In this document: piece by piece, positions 33,251 through 41,315 of the stretch
Layout: the number at the start of each line of letters is the position of its first letter
Position numbering within the stretch: the stretch's first letter is position 1
NCBI GenBank assembly: GCA_041586155.1
Contig: JBFHAT010000002.1
Span: 1-64,000, forward strand
From: JBFGJH01 sp041586155
Lineage (GTDB): Bacteria > Actinomycetota > Acidimicrobiia > Spongiisociales > JAENVV01
Reading direction: 5' to 3'
Length of the DNA: 64,000 bases
Program-made: the position numbers and the translations under genes
The notes under the pieces: generated by a model
What the model was told of the DNA's origin: nothing
Databases searched by the model: none
The model's input: the letters and a program-made list of their open reading frames with translations, nothing else

Positions 33251-34308
33251 CCCGAGGCGCTCGCGGTCGCAACCGTGAAGGCGGCGACGGCATCGTCGTC
33301 CACGCTGACGCCGATCCCGGGGCCACTTCCCACGTGAATCACTCCCCGATCGGCGCACCATGGCTCGGTGATGTCTCGGTCGAAGTAGCGAGCGCTTGCC
33401 GCCAGATCCGCCGGCGCGGTGAAGATGGGGGAGCGGGCCAGCGCCAGCGAGTGACCCCTTCCGATCCCGGTCTCGAGCATGCCACCCACCCACACTCCTA
33501 TGCCTTCGGCACGCGCCTGGCCAGCCAGCTCGAGTGCGCGCTCGACCCCTCCCACCATCCCGTGTTTGATCGTGATTTGGTCGACGGCCGCCGCCCTCGA
33601 GGCGGCCAGCAAGTCGGCCGGAGCTCGTACGGACTCGTCGAGGCACACAGGTGTGACCGCCGTGGCCCTCAACCGAGCGTGCGCCGCGAGGTCGGCCGGG
33701 GCGAACGGCTGCTCGACGAACGCCAAACTCAGGTCATCGAGCCGGTCGACGTTCAGCTCGGAGGGGGTGAGGGAGCCGTTTGCGTCCACGGCCAACATGG
33801 CATCGGGAAATGTGGAACGGACGGCTTCCACCGTGCGCCATCCGTTCGGTCCCACCTTGAGCTTCACGCGTCGGTAGCCCTCGTCGAGGGCAGCTCCGGT
33901 GCGGGCAAGCGTTGTCGCGGTATCGCCGGTGCCGATGACGACCCCCACCTCGACCGGACCGGGCTCGCCACCCAATTGCTCGACCAGCGGGCGGTCGGCC
34001 GACTTGGCGCGCAGGTCGTCGAGGGCAGCGTCGATTGCGGCGTTCGTCAGCCGACCAAGATCGGGCCGGAAGCCCGCCACGAGGTCGGCGAGGCCTCGTG
34101 CGTCCAGCGACTCGAACACAGAGCGCGCCGTGTCGGGAGCGGTGTAGGGGGTGACATCTGCCACGCACTCACCCCACCCGCTCCGGCCGCCGGGCCCGAT
34201 GAGCTCGATCAGCGTGGCCGTGCGGTGCGTCTGATGCGCCGTGCTCGAGCGGAACGGGTGCACCAGCGGCAGCCGAACCAGATGGGCGTGGGCGGCAACG
34301 ATCCTCAA
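33247..34308 (-). CDS. menC: o-Succinylbenzoate synthase-like enolase-superfamily enzyme
   Basis: Member of the muconate-lactonizing subgroup, most like o-succinylbenzoate synthase / N-acylamino acid racemase (353 residues). The acid-base lysines are Lys149 and Lys151 (RVKLKVG) and Lys248 (ITIKHG); metal ligands are Asp175 (AVDANGS), Glu199 (FVEQPF) and Asp224 (CLDES). The start is TTG34308, overlapping the thioesterase stop (TTGA) and giving MRIVAAHAHLVRLPLVHPF. Menaquinone synthesis is the likely role, but no other men genes are present, so a racemase or epimerase role stays possible. Confidence 0.82.
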   Translation of the reverse strand: MRIVAAHAHLVRLPLVHPFRSSTAHQTHRTATLIELIGPGGRSGWGECVADVTPYTAPDTARSVFESLDARGLADLVAGFRPDLGRLTNAAIDAALDDLRAKSADRPLVEQLGGEPGPVEVGVVIGTGDTATTLARTGAALDEGYRRVKLKVGPNGWRTVEAVRSTFPDAMLAVDANGSLTPSELNVDRLDDLSLAFVEQPFAPADLAAHARLRATAVTPVCLDESVRAPADLLAASRAAAVDQITIKHGMVGGVERALELAGQARAEGIGVWVGGMLETGIGRGHSLALARSPIFTAPADLAASARYFDRDITEPWCADRGVIHVGSGPGIGVSVDDDAVAAFTVATASASG

Positions 34309-35081
34309 AGGGCCGCCAGGTAGAGAGACTGGAGGCTGCGACCGATCGGGCCGGCCTCGTCGGCCAGCTCGCTCTCCGCCAAGCCGATGCCGGTCGGGTT
34401 CCACTCACTGCGGGCGTGGATCCTGATCCAGCGTCCGACCGGTTGCCGGTGTAGGTACACGGTGAGGTCGGGGTTGACGAATGTGACATCGGACAACGAC
34501 CACCAGCTGATGCCGTTGCCGCAGTCGGCCAGCGGAATGACCCATTCGGCCGGAGAAGTCTCCTCACCCTCGACTGTGTCGACCAGAGAACGCATCCACA
34601 GGGTGCCGGGTCCGGGGCCGATGGCGGAGCCGGGCTCCCAGTGGATTTCCACCGATTCGGGAAAACCGCTCGGTTCGTCATGCTGAATCGGCAGCGGGAA
34701 CGAACGCTCGGTGTCGACCGGGCGTTCGTGGATGATGCGCTCGTAGTGAGGCACCGGAACAGAATCGTCGCGCCTGATATGCAGTCCCATCGCCCGGGCG
34801 ACCACCGTCGTCCCGGTGCGCAGCTCCGCCGTCGTGCCGCAGACCCGCACGCCGGGTCGCACGACCTCCGACTGGGCTGTGAGAGGCCCCATGGGGACTG
34901 GCCGCAACAGCTCTACCGTGATCCGGGCCAAATCCATGTGATCCGGCGCCGCCCCGATCAGGTGCTTGGCGAGGAGGGCAGACGGAGGGCCGCCGTGCTG
35001 CGAGTCACGATCCCACGGTCCCCGAGTGAGTTCGGTTGGCTCGAACCCGGTCTGCGAACGTACAAAGTAGGCATCGGACAT
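34305..35081 (-). CDS. Thioesterase family protein (double hot-dog, TesB-like)
   Basis: A 258-residue protein with the acyl-CoA thioesterase II-like double hot-dog layout. The first half holds GPWDRDSQHGGPPSALLAKHLIGA and ITVELLRPVPMGPLTAQSEVVRPGVRV; the second half holds MRSLVDTVEGEETSPAEWVIPLADCGNGISWWSLSDVTFVNPDLTVYLHRQP. These match actinobacterial thioesterase-family proteins of unknown substrate. A thioesterase beside menC could release dihydroxynaphthoate from CoA in menaquinone synthesis, but that is inference. It lies 16 bases after the nitroreductase and overlaps menC. Confidence 0.82.
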   Translation of the reverse strand: MSDAYFVRSQTGFEPTELTRGPWDRDSQHGGPPSALLAKHLIGAAPDHMDLARITVELLRPVPMGPLTAQSEVVRPGVRVCGTTAELRTGTTVVARAMGLHIRRDDSVPVPHYERIIHERPVDTERSFPLPIQHDEPSGFPESVEIHWEPGSAIGPGPGTLWMRSLVDTVEGEETSPAEWVIPLADCGNGISWWSLSDVTFVNPDLTVYLHRQPVGRWIRIHARSEWNPTGIGLAESELADEAGPIGRSLQSLYLAAL

Positions 35082-35097
35082 CCGGCCAGGAGCCTAC

Positions 35098-35673
35098 TCA
35101 GAGCCACGAGACTCGCTGAAGCCGAGGGCGCGATCGCTGGCGGCCCGGTCGGCGCGAGGAGGGAGCTTCGTGACCGACCGTGACGATGCCGAGAGCGGTG
35201 ACATCGGACCATCCGACGTGCTCGGCCAATCCCGGGATCGCGTGCTCACCGAGGAATCCGGCTGCCAGCCCCTCGGCCACCGTCGCCAGCAAGACGTTCT
35301 GCAGCATCGCCCCGGCGTCGACCCACCAATACGGAACACTCCACCCCGACGGTGGTGTGGACCGGGTCTTGTCGGCTTCGGCGTATCGGCGGTGGTAATC
35401 ATCGACAGCCACACCCAACCCCAAGAGCACGGGGGCGGTGCCCAGCCAGGGGGGATAGCCGCGCCCGACCCACGCGTCCTGGCCGGCAGCCGATGCAATG
35501 GTGGCCCGGAGATCGGGGTCCCGTACCACGGCGAGGCGCTGTCCGCGGGCGTCGCCTGCCGAGGGAGCGCGAAGGCCCGCACGAACGATGCGTTCGACGG
35601 CGGCATCGGAGACTGGTGCGGAGGTGTACTCCCGCACCATCTTGCGGGCGTCGAGCACGTCGGCCAGGTTCAT
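35098..35673 (-). CDS. Nitroreductase family protein
   Basis: FMN-dependent oxidoreductase of 191 residues. Family marks are ARKMVREYTSAPVSDAAVERIVRAGLRAPSAGDARGQRLAVV at the N-terminus (FMN phosphate Arg and Ser), WVDAGAMLQNVLLATVAEGLAAGFLG in the middle, and WSDVTALGIVTVGHE near the C-terminus. Substrate is unknown. ATG35673 gives MNLADVLDARKMVREY, a standard start. First gene of the nitroreductase-thioesterase-menC-trmH transcript, divergent from a small membrane-protein gene. Confidence 0.9.
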   Translation of the reverse strand: MNLADVLDARKMVREYTSAPVSDAAVERIVRAGLRAPSAGDARGQRLAVVRDPDLRATIASAAGQDAWVGRGYPPWLGTAPVLLGLGVAVDDYHRRYAEADKTRSTPPSGWSVPYWWVDAGAMLQNVLLATVAEGLAAGFLGEHAIPGLAEHVGWSDVTALGIVTVGHEAPSSRRPGRQRSRPRLQRVSWL

Positions 35674-35724
35674 CGTCCACCTCGGTCGGGGACCGCATCG
35701 TATCTCCCGCCTAGGGTTGCTCGA

Positions 35725-36078
35725 GTGGACAGAGCACGACATCCGATCGCGCAGGTGCTCCTCGGATTCACCGTGGCGCTGGCGCTGCTCGCCAGTCTGT
35801 TCGCACCTCTCTGGTTTCTGGAGCTGAGCCTCATCGGGCTGTCGACGTGGTTCGTCTGGTGGGTGAGCACCACTCCGCTCGATCGCCTGTCGTCGACCCG
35901 TCGCATCCCACGATTCACCGTGTTCTTCCCCCTCGGCATCGGGATCGCCGCCAACCTCTACCTCTTGAGGATATCGGGGCGAACCGGCCTGCTCGTCAAC
36001 CTGATCCTGTTCGTGACGGCGCTGGCGATCGGAGCATTTCGTGTGGCGAAAGGCGACGTTCTCGGCGAGCTGACGTAG
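35725..36078 (+). CDS. Small membrane protein of unknown function
   Basis: A 117-residue protein with four predicted helices: about residues 8-27 (VLLGFTVALALLASLFAPLW), 28-45, 64-82 and 88-106. A conserved-looking loop TPLDRLSSTRRIPRF lies between helices 2 and 3. The GTG start at 35725 precedes the first helix by only seven codons; the region upstream in frame is antisense to the nitroreductase. No family is recognised. Confidence 0.65.
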   Translation: MDRARHPIAQVLLGFTVALALLASLFAPLWFLELSLIGLSTWFVWWVSTTPLDRLSSTRRIPRFTVFFPLGIGIAANLYLLRISGRTGLLVNLILFVTALAIGAFRVAKGDVLGELT

Positions 36079-36181
36079 CGAAAACCGTCGAGAGCGGTAA
36101 CCTACGCATTGGGCGGCAGGAGGGCGCCGACCCGAATATGTGGGACCCGTCGGGTCGCCGAGACGAGGCAGGGAGCCGTCT

Positions 36182-37078
36182 TTGTTCGACATCAGATCCA
36201 CGGAAATACCTCTCCGGGCGGTCTGGACGCGTGGGAAGGGCTGCGCAGATCTCGCAACGGCATTGGATCCGGACGCCGTTCGCGTCAACGGCGACGTCGG
36301 TGATGCCTGCATCGAGCATCGCGCCTCGCTGCTGGTGACGCGCAGACTCTCGACCAAGTTCGACCTGATCCCTTCGGCCGTTCCCCACGATCTCGATCTG
36401 GCGGCGATGACCGGCGTGGCAGCCCTCGTCGGGGGTGGGCCTCATTCGCTGCTGGTGGCCGAGGTCACCGCCCGGCTCGCCGAGCGGACCAGCCTGCCCG
36501 GGCGGATGCTGTGCGCATACCGCACACCGGGTGAGCAGGCTGAGGCGCTCACGACGGTGGAGTTGCTGTACCGGGCGGTACCACAGCTGGAGTACCGCAC
36601 CGTGCGGGTGGATCGGGCACAAGAGGTCGTCGACCAGCTCGCGGAAGGCGAGGCGATCGTGGTCGGGGCGCCGGGTGGCTCGTGGTTGCAGCGGCAGGTG
36701 TTCGGCACTGGCGCACGTCTGGTCGCCAAGGCACCCGCAGGCGCGGTGGTCGTCAAGAGCGCCCCGGACCGGGTGTTCCAGTACATGACCGAGCCCCACT
36801 ATGTGAGCCCGCACATGTCGGTCGCCGACGTGCAGCGCCTGTTCGATGTGGCGACCCTCGCCGTGGTCGATCAGGGTATGTACCTCGGCATGTTGCGCAT
36901 GGACGCATTGGCAGGTGCGTCGCGCCAGGAGTCGGTGTCCACCTATGTGGCTCCCGTCGATGCGGTTCGGCTCACCGACCCATTGCCGGACGCCGAACCG
37001 GAGGTTGCCGAATCGATCCCGGTCACCGACGAGAGCGGCAAGCTGTTGGGCGTGCTCGCCTACCCGCTCGACTCCTGA
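36182..37078 (+). CDS. CBS-domain protein with universal-stress-like N-terminal part
   Basis: A 298-residue cytoplasmic protein. Residues 45-200 have a UspA-like outline, ending EAIVVGAPGGSWLQRQVFGTGARLVAKAPAGAVVVKSAP, where UspA proteins bind ATP through G-x2-G-x9-G-S. A CBS domain pair follows from about residue 200 (YMTEPHYVSPHMSVADVQRLFD... MYLGMLRMDALAGA... GKLLGVLAYPLDS), which usually binds adenosine ligands. TTG36182 is preferred as start because GGGAG lies six bases upstream; GTG36140 is an alternative. Role unknown, probably nucleotide sensing. Confidence 0.75.
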   Translation: MFDIRSTEIPLRAVWTRGKGCADLATALDPDAVRVNGDVGDACIEHRASLLVTRRLSTKFDLIPSAVPHDLDLAAMTGVAALVGGGPHSLLVAEVTARLAERTSLPGRMLCAYRTPGEQAEALTTVELLYRAVPQLEYRTVRVDRAQEVVDQLAEGEAIVVGAPGGSWLQRQVFGTGARLVAKAPAGAVVVKSAPDRVFQYMTEPHYVSPHMSVADVQRLFDVATLAVVDQGMYLGMLRMDALAGASRQESVSTYVAPVDAVRLTDPLPDAEPEVAESIPVTDESGKLLGVLAYPLDS

Positions 37079-37115
37079 GCGCCCGATCGCGTCACTCCTC
37101 TCTCCGGGCACCTCA

Positions 37116-37292
37116 TCAGTGGACGGCACGCAGGCCGAACAACGCAGCAGTCAGCACTGCCACGCCGATCACGAGAAGGCGAGCATCGGGGCGCCGTCGT
37201 GCGAACCACAGGGCCAGACCGATGATGACGACCGCCACGACGGCCTGGACGACGACCCCGGCATCGGTGCGGGGGAGGAGCAGCTCGATCAC
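37116..37292 (-). CDS. Small two-helix membrane protein (58 aa), hypothetical
   Basis: A short minus-strand frame fills the gap between the CBS-domain gene and the tricorn-like gene. From a GTG start at 37292 it encodes 58 residues with two hydrophobic helices (VVVQAVVAVVIIGLALWFA and LLVIGVAVLTAALFGL) joined by a basic RRRPDAR loop, an ordinary positive-inside hairpin. AGGG lies seven bases upstream of the start. The composition supports coding, but no homologue is known to me. Confidence 0.45.
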   Translation of the reverse strand: MIELLLPRTDAGVVVQAVVAVVIIGLALWFARRRPDARLLVIGVAVLTAALFGLRAVH

Positions 37293-37368
37293 AGCGACAC
37301 CCTAGAGCCGGGTCCGCTTGGGGATCTCTCGTCGTTGACACGTTCCGCGACGAACTAGCCTCCCCGCC

Positions 37369-40300
37369 GTGGCGAGCGTGAAGGGCTATTACCGGTTCCC
37401 GTCGGTGAGCAAGGCGACGGTCGTGTTCGTCGCCGAGGACGATCTGTGGACGGTCCCCCTCGATGGCGGGGTGGCCCACCGGGTGACCGCCAATCCTGGC
37501 TCCGTGTCGTGGCCCCGCATCTCTCCAGACGGGGACAGGATCGCCTACACCAGCCGCGACGAAGGCCAGCCGGATGTATGGGTGATCGACACCGATGGGG
37601 GACCGGCGAGGCGGCTCACGTACTTTGGAACCTTGGCGCGGTGCGTGGGATGGGACGGAGCCGACCGGGTGATCGTTGCCACCGACTGGCACCAGCCGTT
37701 CGAGGGATGGCTGCATCTCATGTCCGTCGATGTCGAATCTGGCCACTTCGAGCCGCTGGACGTGGGACCGGCCGGCGCGTGGGCGCGAGGTCGTCCAGGC
37801 ACGGTCGTCGGAAGGCTCGGCCGTGATCCAGCCCAGTGGAAGCGCTACCGGGGCGGCCGCAAGGGTCGCCTGTTCGTCGATCGAGCCGGAGAGGGCCTCT
37901 ACGAGCCGTTCGACGGGCCCGACGGCAACCTCTCCAGCCCGATGTGGATCGAGCGCAGGCTGTACTTCCTGTCCGACCACGAAGGGCACGGCAATCTCTA
38001 TTCGGCGACGCCCACGGGTCGGAACGTCGAACGTCACACACACCATGAGGGGTTTTACGCCCGCAACGCCGCCACCGACGGGCGCACGATCGTCTACCAC
38101 CAGGGCGCGGAAGTGTGGCGGTTCGATGTTGCGGCGGGTCGGTCCGATCCGATCGACGTGCGCCTGCCCTCTTCGCAGCCGCAACGTGCTCGCCGGTTCG
38201 AGCCTCCCGGCAAACGACTCGAGGGCATCCAGCTTCATCCTGAAGGCCATTCGGTGGCGGTCGTTGCACGTGGATCGGCCACCACGATGCCGTTGTGGGA
38301 GGGCGCACCGCGCGCCCTTCGTCGTTCGCATGGGGCGCGCGATCGTCTCGTCTCGTACCTCTCGGGCGGAACCCGACTGGTGGGAATCACCGACGAGGCC
38401 GGCGAAGAGGCGGTGTTCGTCGTCGACGCCGACGATCCTCATTCACGACGCCTCGTCCTCGAGGGCATCGGCCGGGCTCGAACGCTCACGCCCGCTCCCC
38501 ACGGTGCCGATCGGGTAGTGATCGAGAATCACCGCCACGAGCTCCTGATCGGCAACCTCGACAGCGGCAACGTCCGCAGAGTCCATCACAGCCCCTACTC
38601 GTGGACCCATGGCGCAGCCTGGTCGCCCGACGGGCGGTGGGTGGCGTTTGCTGCTTCGGTGTCGCCTCGTACTGCGGCGGTGTTCGTCGCCGACGCCCGT
38701 ACCGGGCGGACCCGCCAGGTGACGAGCGGGGCGTTCTTCGATGCGCGACCGTCGTTCTCGGCGGACGGCAAGTATCTGTACTTCTTGTCGAGTCGTACCT
38801 ACGAGCCGATCGCCGACTCGATCTTCCACGATTACGGCTTCCCGCGCTCGTTCCGGCCCTACGCACTGCCGCTCACCGCAGCGACCGTATCGCCGTTCGC
38901 TGCGGAGCAACGCCTTCCGCGGCCACCGGGAGGCGGTGCGAGCAACGACAACGCCGCCGACCAACCGCCCCGAGTGACGATCGACTTCGAAGAGATTTCG
39001 CAGCGCGTAGTCGCGTTCCCGGTGCCCGCCGGTAGGTACGGTCGGGTCGAGGGCGCATCCGCAGAGCGGGTGCTCTTTTCGAGCTATCCGATGCGCAGTG
39101 CAACCGACCGTGGTCCGGTCGGTGGCAAGATCGAGATGTGGGACCCGGCGTCAGGAAAGGTCGAGCAGGTAGCCGATGGCGTCACCGACTTCACCGTTTC
39201 CTCCAACCGAGCCGTGCTCGCCTACCTTGCCGAAAAGAAGCTCCGGGTCTTGCAAGTCGGTCACAAGGGCGGCGACAAGAATGGCACCGACGCGCCCGGC
39301 CGGGAGTCGGGCTGGGTCGATCTTTCCCGGGTCAGGGTCGAGGTCGACCCGCCGGCCGAGTGGCGCCAGATGCTGCGGGAGGCATGGCGCCTCCAGCGTG
39401 ACCATTTCTGGCGGGAAGACATGGCCGAGGTCGACTGGGAAGAAGTCCTCGTCCGTCACATGCCGCTGGTCGATCGGGTGGCGACCCGGTCGGAGTTCTC
39501 CGATCTCGTCTGGGCGATGCAGGGTGAGTTGGGGACGTCTCACGCCTACGAGATGGGTGGCGACTATCGGCCGGAGCCCCCGTGGAAACAGGGGGAGCTG
39601 GGGGCGGACCTGCGCCGCCTGCGCTCGGGGGCGTGGGAGATCGCGCGGATCCCGATCGGTGATCCGTGGGACGAACGGAGGACGAGCCCGCTGGCTGTGC
39701 CTGGACTGGACATCCGAGCTGGTGATCGCATCCTCGCCGTCGACGGAATCCGTGTCGATGGCGACGTATCGCCTTATCAAGCTCTGGTGGATCGAGCCGA
39801 TGCCGCCGTCCCGCTGACGCTCCGACGAGGTCGAGGTCGGAGCCGCCACGTGGTGATCAAGGCACTGGCGTCTGAGACTCCGCTGCGGTATCGCGTCTGG
39901 GTCGACGAGAACCGCCGGCGGGTACACGAGGCGACGGACGGCGCAGCCGGATACCTCCACATACCCGACATGGGACCCAACGGATTCGCCGAGTTCCACC
40001 GGAGCTGGCGTGCAGAGGTCGACAGCCCGGGACTCGTCGTCGATGTGAGGTTCAACCGTGGCGGCAACGTGTCTCACCTGCTGATGCAGAAGTTGGTACG
40101 ACAGAGGATCGGCTATCGGGTGACCCGGTGGGGCGAACCGCGCCCCGTTCCACCCGATGCCCCTGCCGGTCCGATGGTTGCGCTGACCAATGAACTGTGT
40201 GGTTCCGACGGCGACATCTTCTCGCACACCTTCAAGCTCTATGGCCTCGGTCCGCTCATTGGCGTCCGCACCTGGGGTGGCGTCGTCGGGATCTGGCCGC

Positions 40301-40581
40301 AGCAGTCGCTGGTGGACGGCACGATCACCACCCAGCCCGAGTACGGCAGCTGGTTCACCGATGTCGGGTTCGGCATCGAGAACTACGGAGCGGAGCCCGA
40401 CATCGAGGTCGAAAACCTCCCGCAAGACCATCGCGAGGGCATCGATCGTCAGCTCGAGCGGGCGATCAGCGAAATCATGGAACTGATCGACGGTTGGGAC
40501 GCTCTGTTACCCGAGTTCGGATCGCACCCGTCGATGCGCGCACCCGAGCTGCCGCGTGTCGAAGACGAAGGAGCATCATGA
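37369..40581 (+). CDS. Tricorn-like protease (S41 family)
   Basis: Large self-compartmentalising peptidase related to archaeal tricorn, 1070 residues. The first ~650 residues form beta-propeller repeats (for example SWPRISPDGDRIAYTSRDEGQPDVWVID and HGAAWSPDGRWVAFAAS). A helical cap, a PDZ-like domain (about 745-830) and the S41 catalytic domain follow. The expected active-site residues are visible: Ser724-His725 (GTSHAYEMGG), nucleophile Ser946 (CGSDGDIFSH) and Glu1013 (PDIEVENLP). No signal peptide is seen, so it is probably cytosolic and degrades oligopeptides. The stop overlaps the ABC ATPase start (ATGA). Confidence 0.94.
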   Translation: MASVKGYYRFPSVSKATVVFVAEDDLWTVPLDGGVAHRVTANPGSVSWPRISPDGDRIAYTSRDEGQPDVWVIDTDGGPARRLTYFGTLARCVGWDGADRVIVATDWHQPFEGWLHLMSVDVESGHFEPLDVGPAGAWARGRPGTVVGRLGRDPAQWKRYRGGRKGRLFVDRAGEGLYEPFDGPDGNLSSPMWIERRLYFLSDHEGHGNLYSATPTGRNVERHTHHEGFYARNAATDGRTIVYHQGAEVWRFDVAAGRSDPIDVRLPSSQPQRARRFEPPGKRLEGIQLHPEGHSVAVVARGSATTMPLWEGAPRALRRSHGARDRLVSYLSGGTRLVGITDEAGEEAVFVVDADDPHSRRLVLEGIGRARTLTPAPHGADRVVIENHRHELLIGNLDSGNVRRVHHSPYSWTHGAAWSPDGRWVAFAASVSPRTAAVFVADARTGRTRQVTSGAFFDARPSFSADGKYLYFLSSRTYEPIADSIFHDYGFPRSFRPYALPLTAATVSPFAAEQRLPRPPGGGASNDNAADQPPRVTIDFEEISQRVVAFPVPAGRYGRVEGASAERVLFSSYPMRSATDRGPVGGKIEMWDPASGKVEQVADGVTDFTVSSNRAVLAYLAEKKLRVLQVGHKGGDKNGTDAPGRESGWVDLSRVRVEVDPPAEWRQMLREAWRLQRDHFWREDMAEVDWEEVLVRHMPLVDRVATRSEFSDLVWAMQGELGTSHAYEMGGDYRPEPPWKQGELGADLRRLRSGAWEIARIPIGDPWDERRTSPLAVPGLDIRAGDRILAVDGIRVDGDVSPYQALVDRADAAVPLTLRRGRGRSRHVVIKALASETPLRYRVWVDENRRRVHEATDGAAGYLHIPDMGPNGFAEFHRSWRAEVDSPGLVVDVRFNRGGNVSHLLMQKLVRQRIGYRVTRWGEPRPVPPDAPAGPMVALTNELCGSDGDIFSHTFKLYGLGPLIGVRTWGGVVGIWPQQSLVDGTITTQPEYGSWFTDVGFGIENYGAEPDIEVENLPQDHREGIDRQLERAISEIMELIDGWDALLPEFGSHPSMRAPELPRVEDEGAS

Positions 40582-41315
40582 CCATCACCACCGGCGTCGC
40601 TGCCCGAGCGGTCGACGCCTCCAAGGTCTACGGCGAAGGAGAAACCGCCGTACACGCCCTACGTGACGTCAGCGCCGACTTCGCCATCGGCGAGTTCACG
40701 GCCATCATGGGCCCGTCGGGGTCGGGCAAATCGACGCTCATGCATTGCTTGGCGGGCCTCGACACCCTCACGTCGGGCCGAGTATTTCTCGGCGAGACCG
40801 AGCTGGGCCTCCTCACCGACAAGCAACTCACCGAGCTGCGGCGAGACAACATCGGTTTCGTGTTTCAGGCCTTCAACCTGATACCGACGCTCACCGCGTA
40901 CGAGAACATCGTCCTCCCCATCACCATCGCCGGTCGGGCGCCCGATCAGAGCTGGGTCGATGGGGTGATCGACGTACTCGGCATTCGCGACCGGCTCGAA
41001 CACCGGCCCAGCGAGATGTCGGGGGGCCAGCAGCAACGAGTGGCGGTAGCCCGAGCTCTGGCGAGTCGGCCTGCGGTGATCTTCGGTGATGAGCCTTCGG
41101 GCAATCTCGATTCCAACGCCTCGGCCGAATTGCTCGGATTCTTGCGGCGAGCGGTGGACGAATTTGGCCAGACGATGGTGATGGTCACCCACGAACCGAC
41201 GGCGGCGGCATATTCCGATCGCATCGTGTTCCTGTCCGACGGGCGAATCGTCGACGAGATGCGCGAACCCACCGCCGAGCGGGTGCTGGATCGGCTCAAA
41301 ACGCTGGAGGCCTGA
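40578..41315 (+). CDS. MacB/LolD-type ABC transporter ATP-binding protein
   Basis: ATPase of 245 residues. Walker A is GPSGSGKST (45-53), the Q-loop region reads IGFVFQAFNLIPTLTAYENI, the signature is MSGGQQQRVAVARALA, and Walker B is VIFGDEPSGNLDS, with switch His in MVTHEP. The MacB/LolD subtype is indicated by the sequence around the Q-loop and by the FtsX-type permease that follows with a TGATG junction. Substrate unknown; co-translation with the tricorn-like protease is notable. Confidence 0.95.
   Translation: MTITTGVAARAVDASKVYGEGETAVHALRDVSADFAIGEFTAIMGPSGSGKSTLMHCLAGLDTLTSGRVFLGETELGLLTDKQLTELRRDNIGFVFQAFNLIPTLTAYENIVLPITIAGRAPDQSWVDGVIDVLGIRDRLEHRPSEMSGGQQQRVAVARALASRPAVIFGDEPSGNLDSNASAELLGFLRRAVDEFGQTMVMVTHEPTAAAYSDRIVFLSDGRIVDEMREPTAERVLDRLKTLEA

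Noticed and set aside
37293..38442. Long minus-strand frames opposite the tricorn-like gene
   Set aside because: Arg/His-rich composition typical of antisense frames in high-GC DNA and no recognisable domain, while the plus strand encodes clear propeller repeats.
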